A stretch of DNA of 64,000 nucleotides from positions 1 through 64,000 of the forward strand of contig JAJTUP010000091.1 of NCBI GenBank assembly GCA_021399435.1, written 5' to 3'. The translations under genes were made by a program, and so were the position numbers. The notes beneath the pieces were generated by a model that searched no databases, was not told the DNA's origin, and saw only the letters and a list, made by a program, of their open reading frames with translations. The DNA is from Diaporthe sp. PMI_573 (taxonomy: Eukaryota; Ascomycota; Sordariomycetes; Diaporthales; Diaporthaceae). This document shows, in pieces, positions 63,496 to 64,000 of the stretch; position 1 is the first letter of the stretch; every line of letters starts with the position of its first letter.

Positions 63496-64000
63496 TTATG
63501 TATGCCGTCTAGACCTGCTCTGCTTGCCTGTCTTTTCTGCCCTGTTATCGTCCGGGTGGTCGTCGTCTTCCTCGTCTGCTGCTGCAGACCGAATCCATTT
63601 TTGCAGTCGTAGCGGTGGACCGGGCGCTTCTGGGTGTTCTCGATGGAAGGTCTCTAGGGCTATTGCCGCGTTCTTGAAGTTCTCGGCAGGGTACCAAGTG
63701 TCGTCAGGGTCGCATCCTCGCCAGACCACCTGGTACTGCAGTTCTTTGTTGCGGCCGTGGAGTCGGCTTTGTTTGATTGGTTCGACCTCGAACTCTGGTT
63801 CGCCATTGATTTCTTCTGGTGGGGGTGGTACCTGGACCTGCTGTGGCAACGGGTCGTCGTCGGCCTTCCTGAGCCGGTCGGCGTGGAACAGGTTGGGCAT
63901 CTTATACGAAGCTGGAAGGTCGAGGACGTAACTGTGGCCTCTTTCCTCTAGAATCTCAAAGGGGCCTACGAACTGCGAGTCGAGGCGGGTGGTTGGAGTC
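63496..64000 (-). CDS. Gypsy Pol C-terminus: integrase GPY/F plus chromodomain (partial)
   Basis: The frame is open to the window edge. From the edge it reads RLDSQFVGPFEILEERGHSY, LDLPASYKMPNLFHADRLRK (integrase C-terminal GPY/F module), a proline-rich linker, and a chromodomain (EFEVEPIKQSRLHGRN, LQYQVVWRGCDPDDTWYPAE, NFKNAAIALETF), stopping at 63496. Chromodomains target integration to marked chromatin. The rest of Pol and Gag lie outside the window. No stop is seen in the visible part. Confidence 0.9.
   Translation of the reverse strand, partial: TPTTRLDSQFVGPFEILEERGHSYVLDLPASYKMPNLFHADRLRKADDDPLPQQVQVPPPPEEINGEPEFEVEPIKQSRLHGRNKELQYQVVWRGCDPDDTWYPAENFKNAAIALETFHREHPEAPGPPLRLQKWIRSAAADEEDDDHPDDNRAEKTGKQSRSRRHT

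Overview
The window looks like a repeat-rich accessory or subtelomere-like region from a filamentous ascomycete (Pezizomycotina). Three things point there: short 48-86 bp GT-AG introns with CTAAC/CTGAC-like branch points, fungal families (BAH-PHD protein, fungal F-box protein, SAT4-type rhodopsin, NLR with ankyrin repeats, geranylgeranyl diphosphate synthase), and typical fungal transposons (chromodomain Ty3/Gypsy, pogo/Fot1, hAT, Helitron, MULE). Genus is not resolved; Eurotiales is only a guess. Coordinates of spliced genes come from reading frames and splice signals by eye.

Layout. 0.3-6.5 kb: solo LTR, truncated rhodopsin gene against an ankyrin fragment, SAP-like small gene, hAT tail, and one 478-codon frame joining a Gypsy reverse-transcriptase start to a Helitron HUH domain. 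7-19 kb is the most gene-like part: BAH-PHD protein, Gypsy fragment, broken HMG-CoA reductase, an APH-like kinase, an 801-aa F-box protein, a second APH-like kinase and a conserved unknown. 21-31 kb: pogo fragments, one complete pogo element (22536-24860) with identical 130-bp inverted repeats, a C2H2 protein, and remnants of an alpha/beta hydrolase and a CK1-type kinase. 31-40 kb: two paralogous zinc-finger-like genes on either side of a secreted-protein gene and stacked hAT copies. 40.5-45 kb is a mosaic of gene pieces (M16 peptidase, hAT, RING, HMG-CoA reductase, NLR-ankyrin, MULE), with a 729-bp hAT insertion that has clear 8-bp target duplications. 46-48.6 kb: an intact two-intron hAT transposase (823 aa). 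49-52 kb: more pogo, CAX and hAT debris. 52.6-54.1 kb: an apparently intact six-exon geranylgeranyl diphosphate synthase. 54-63 kb is sparse, with small unknown ORFs, a minisatellite and a two-exon 246-aa unknown gene. The right edge holds the 3' end of a chromodomain Gypsy element whose LTR matches the solo LTR at the left edge.

The genes do not form one pathway. The only biochemical link is isoprenoid: an intact GGPP synthase plus two remnants of HMG-CoA reductase, possibly a decayed terpenoid locus. Transposon activity dominates: nested insertions, truncated genes, chimeric frames and several tryptophan-to-stop changes of the G-to-A type.
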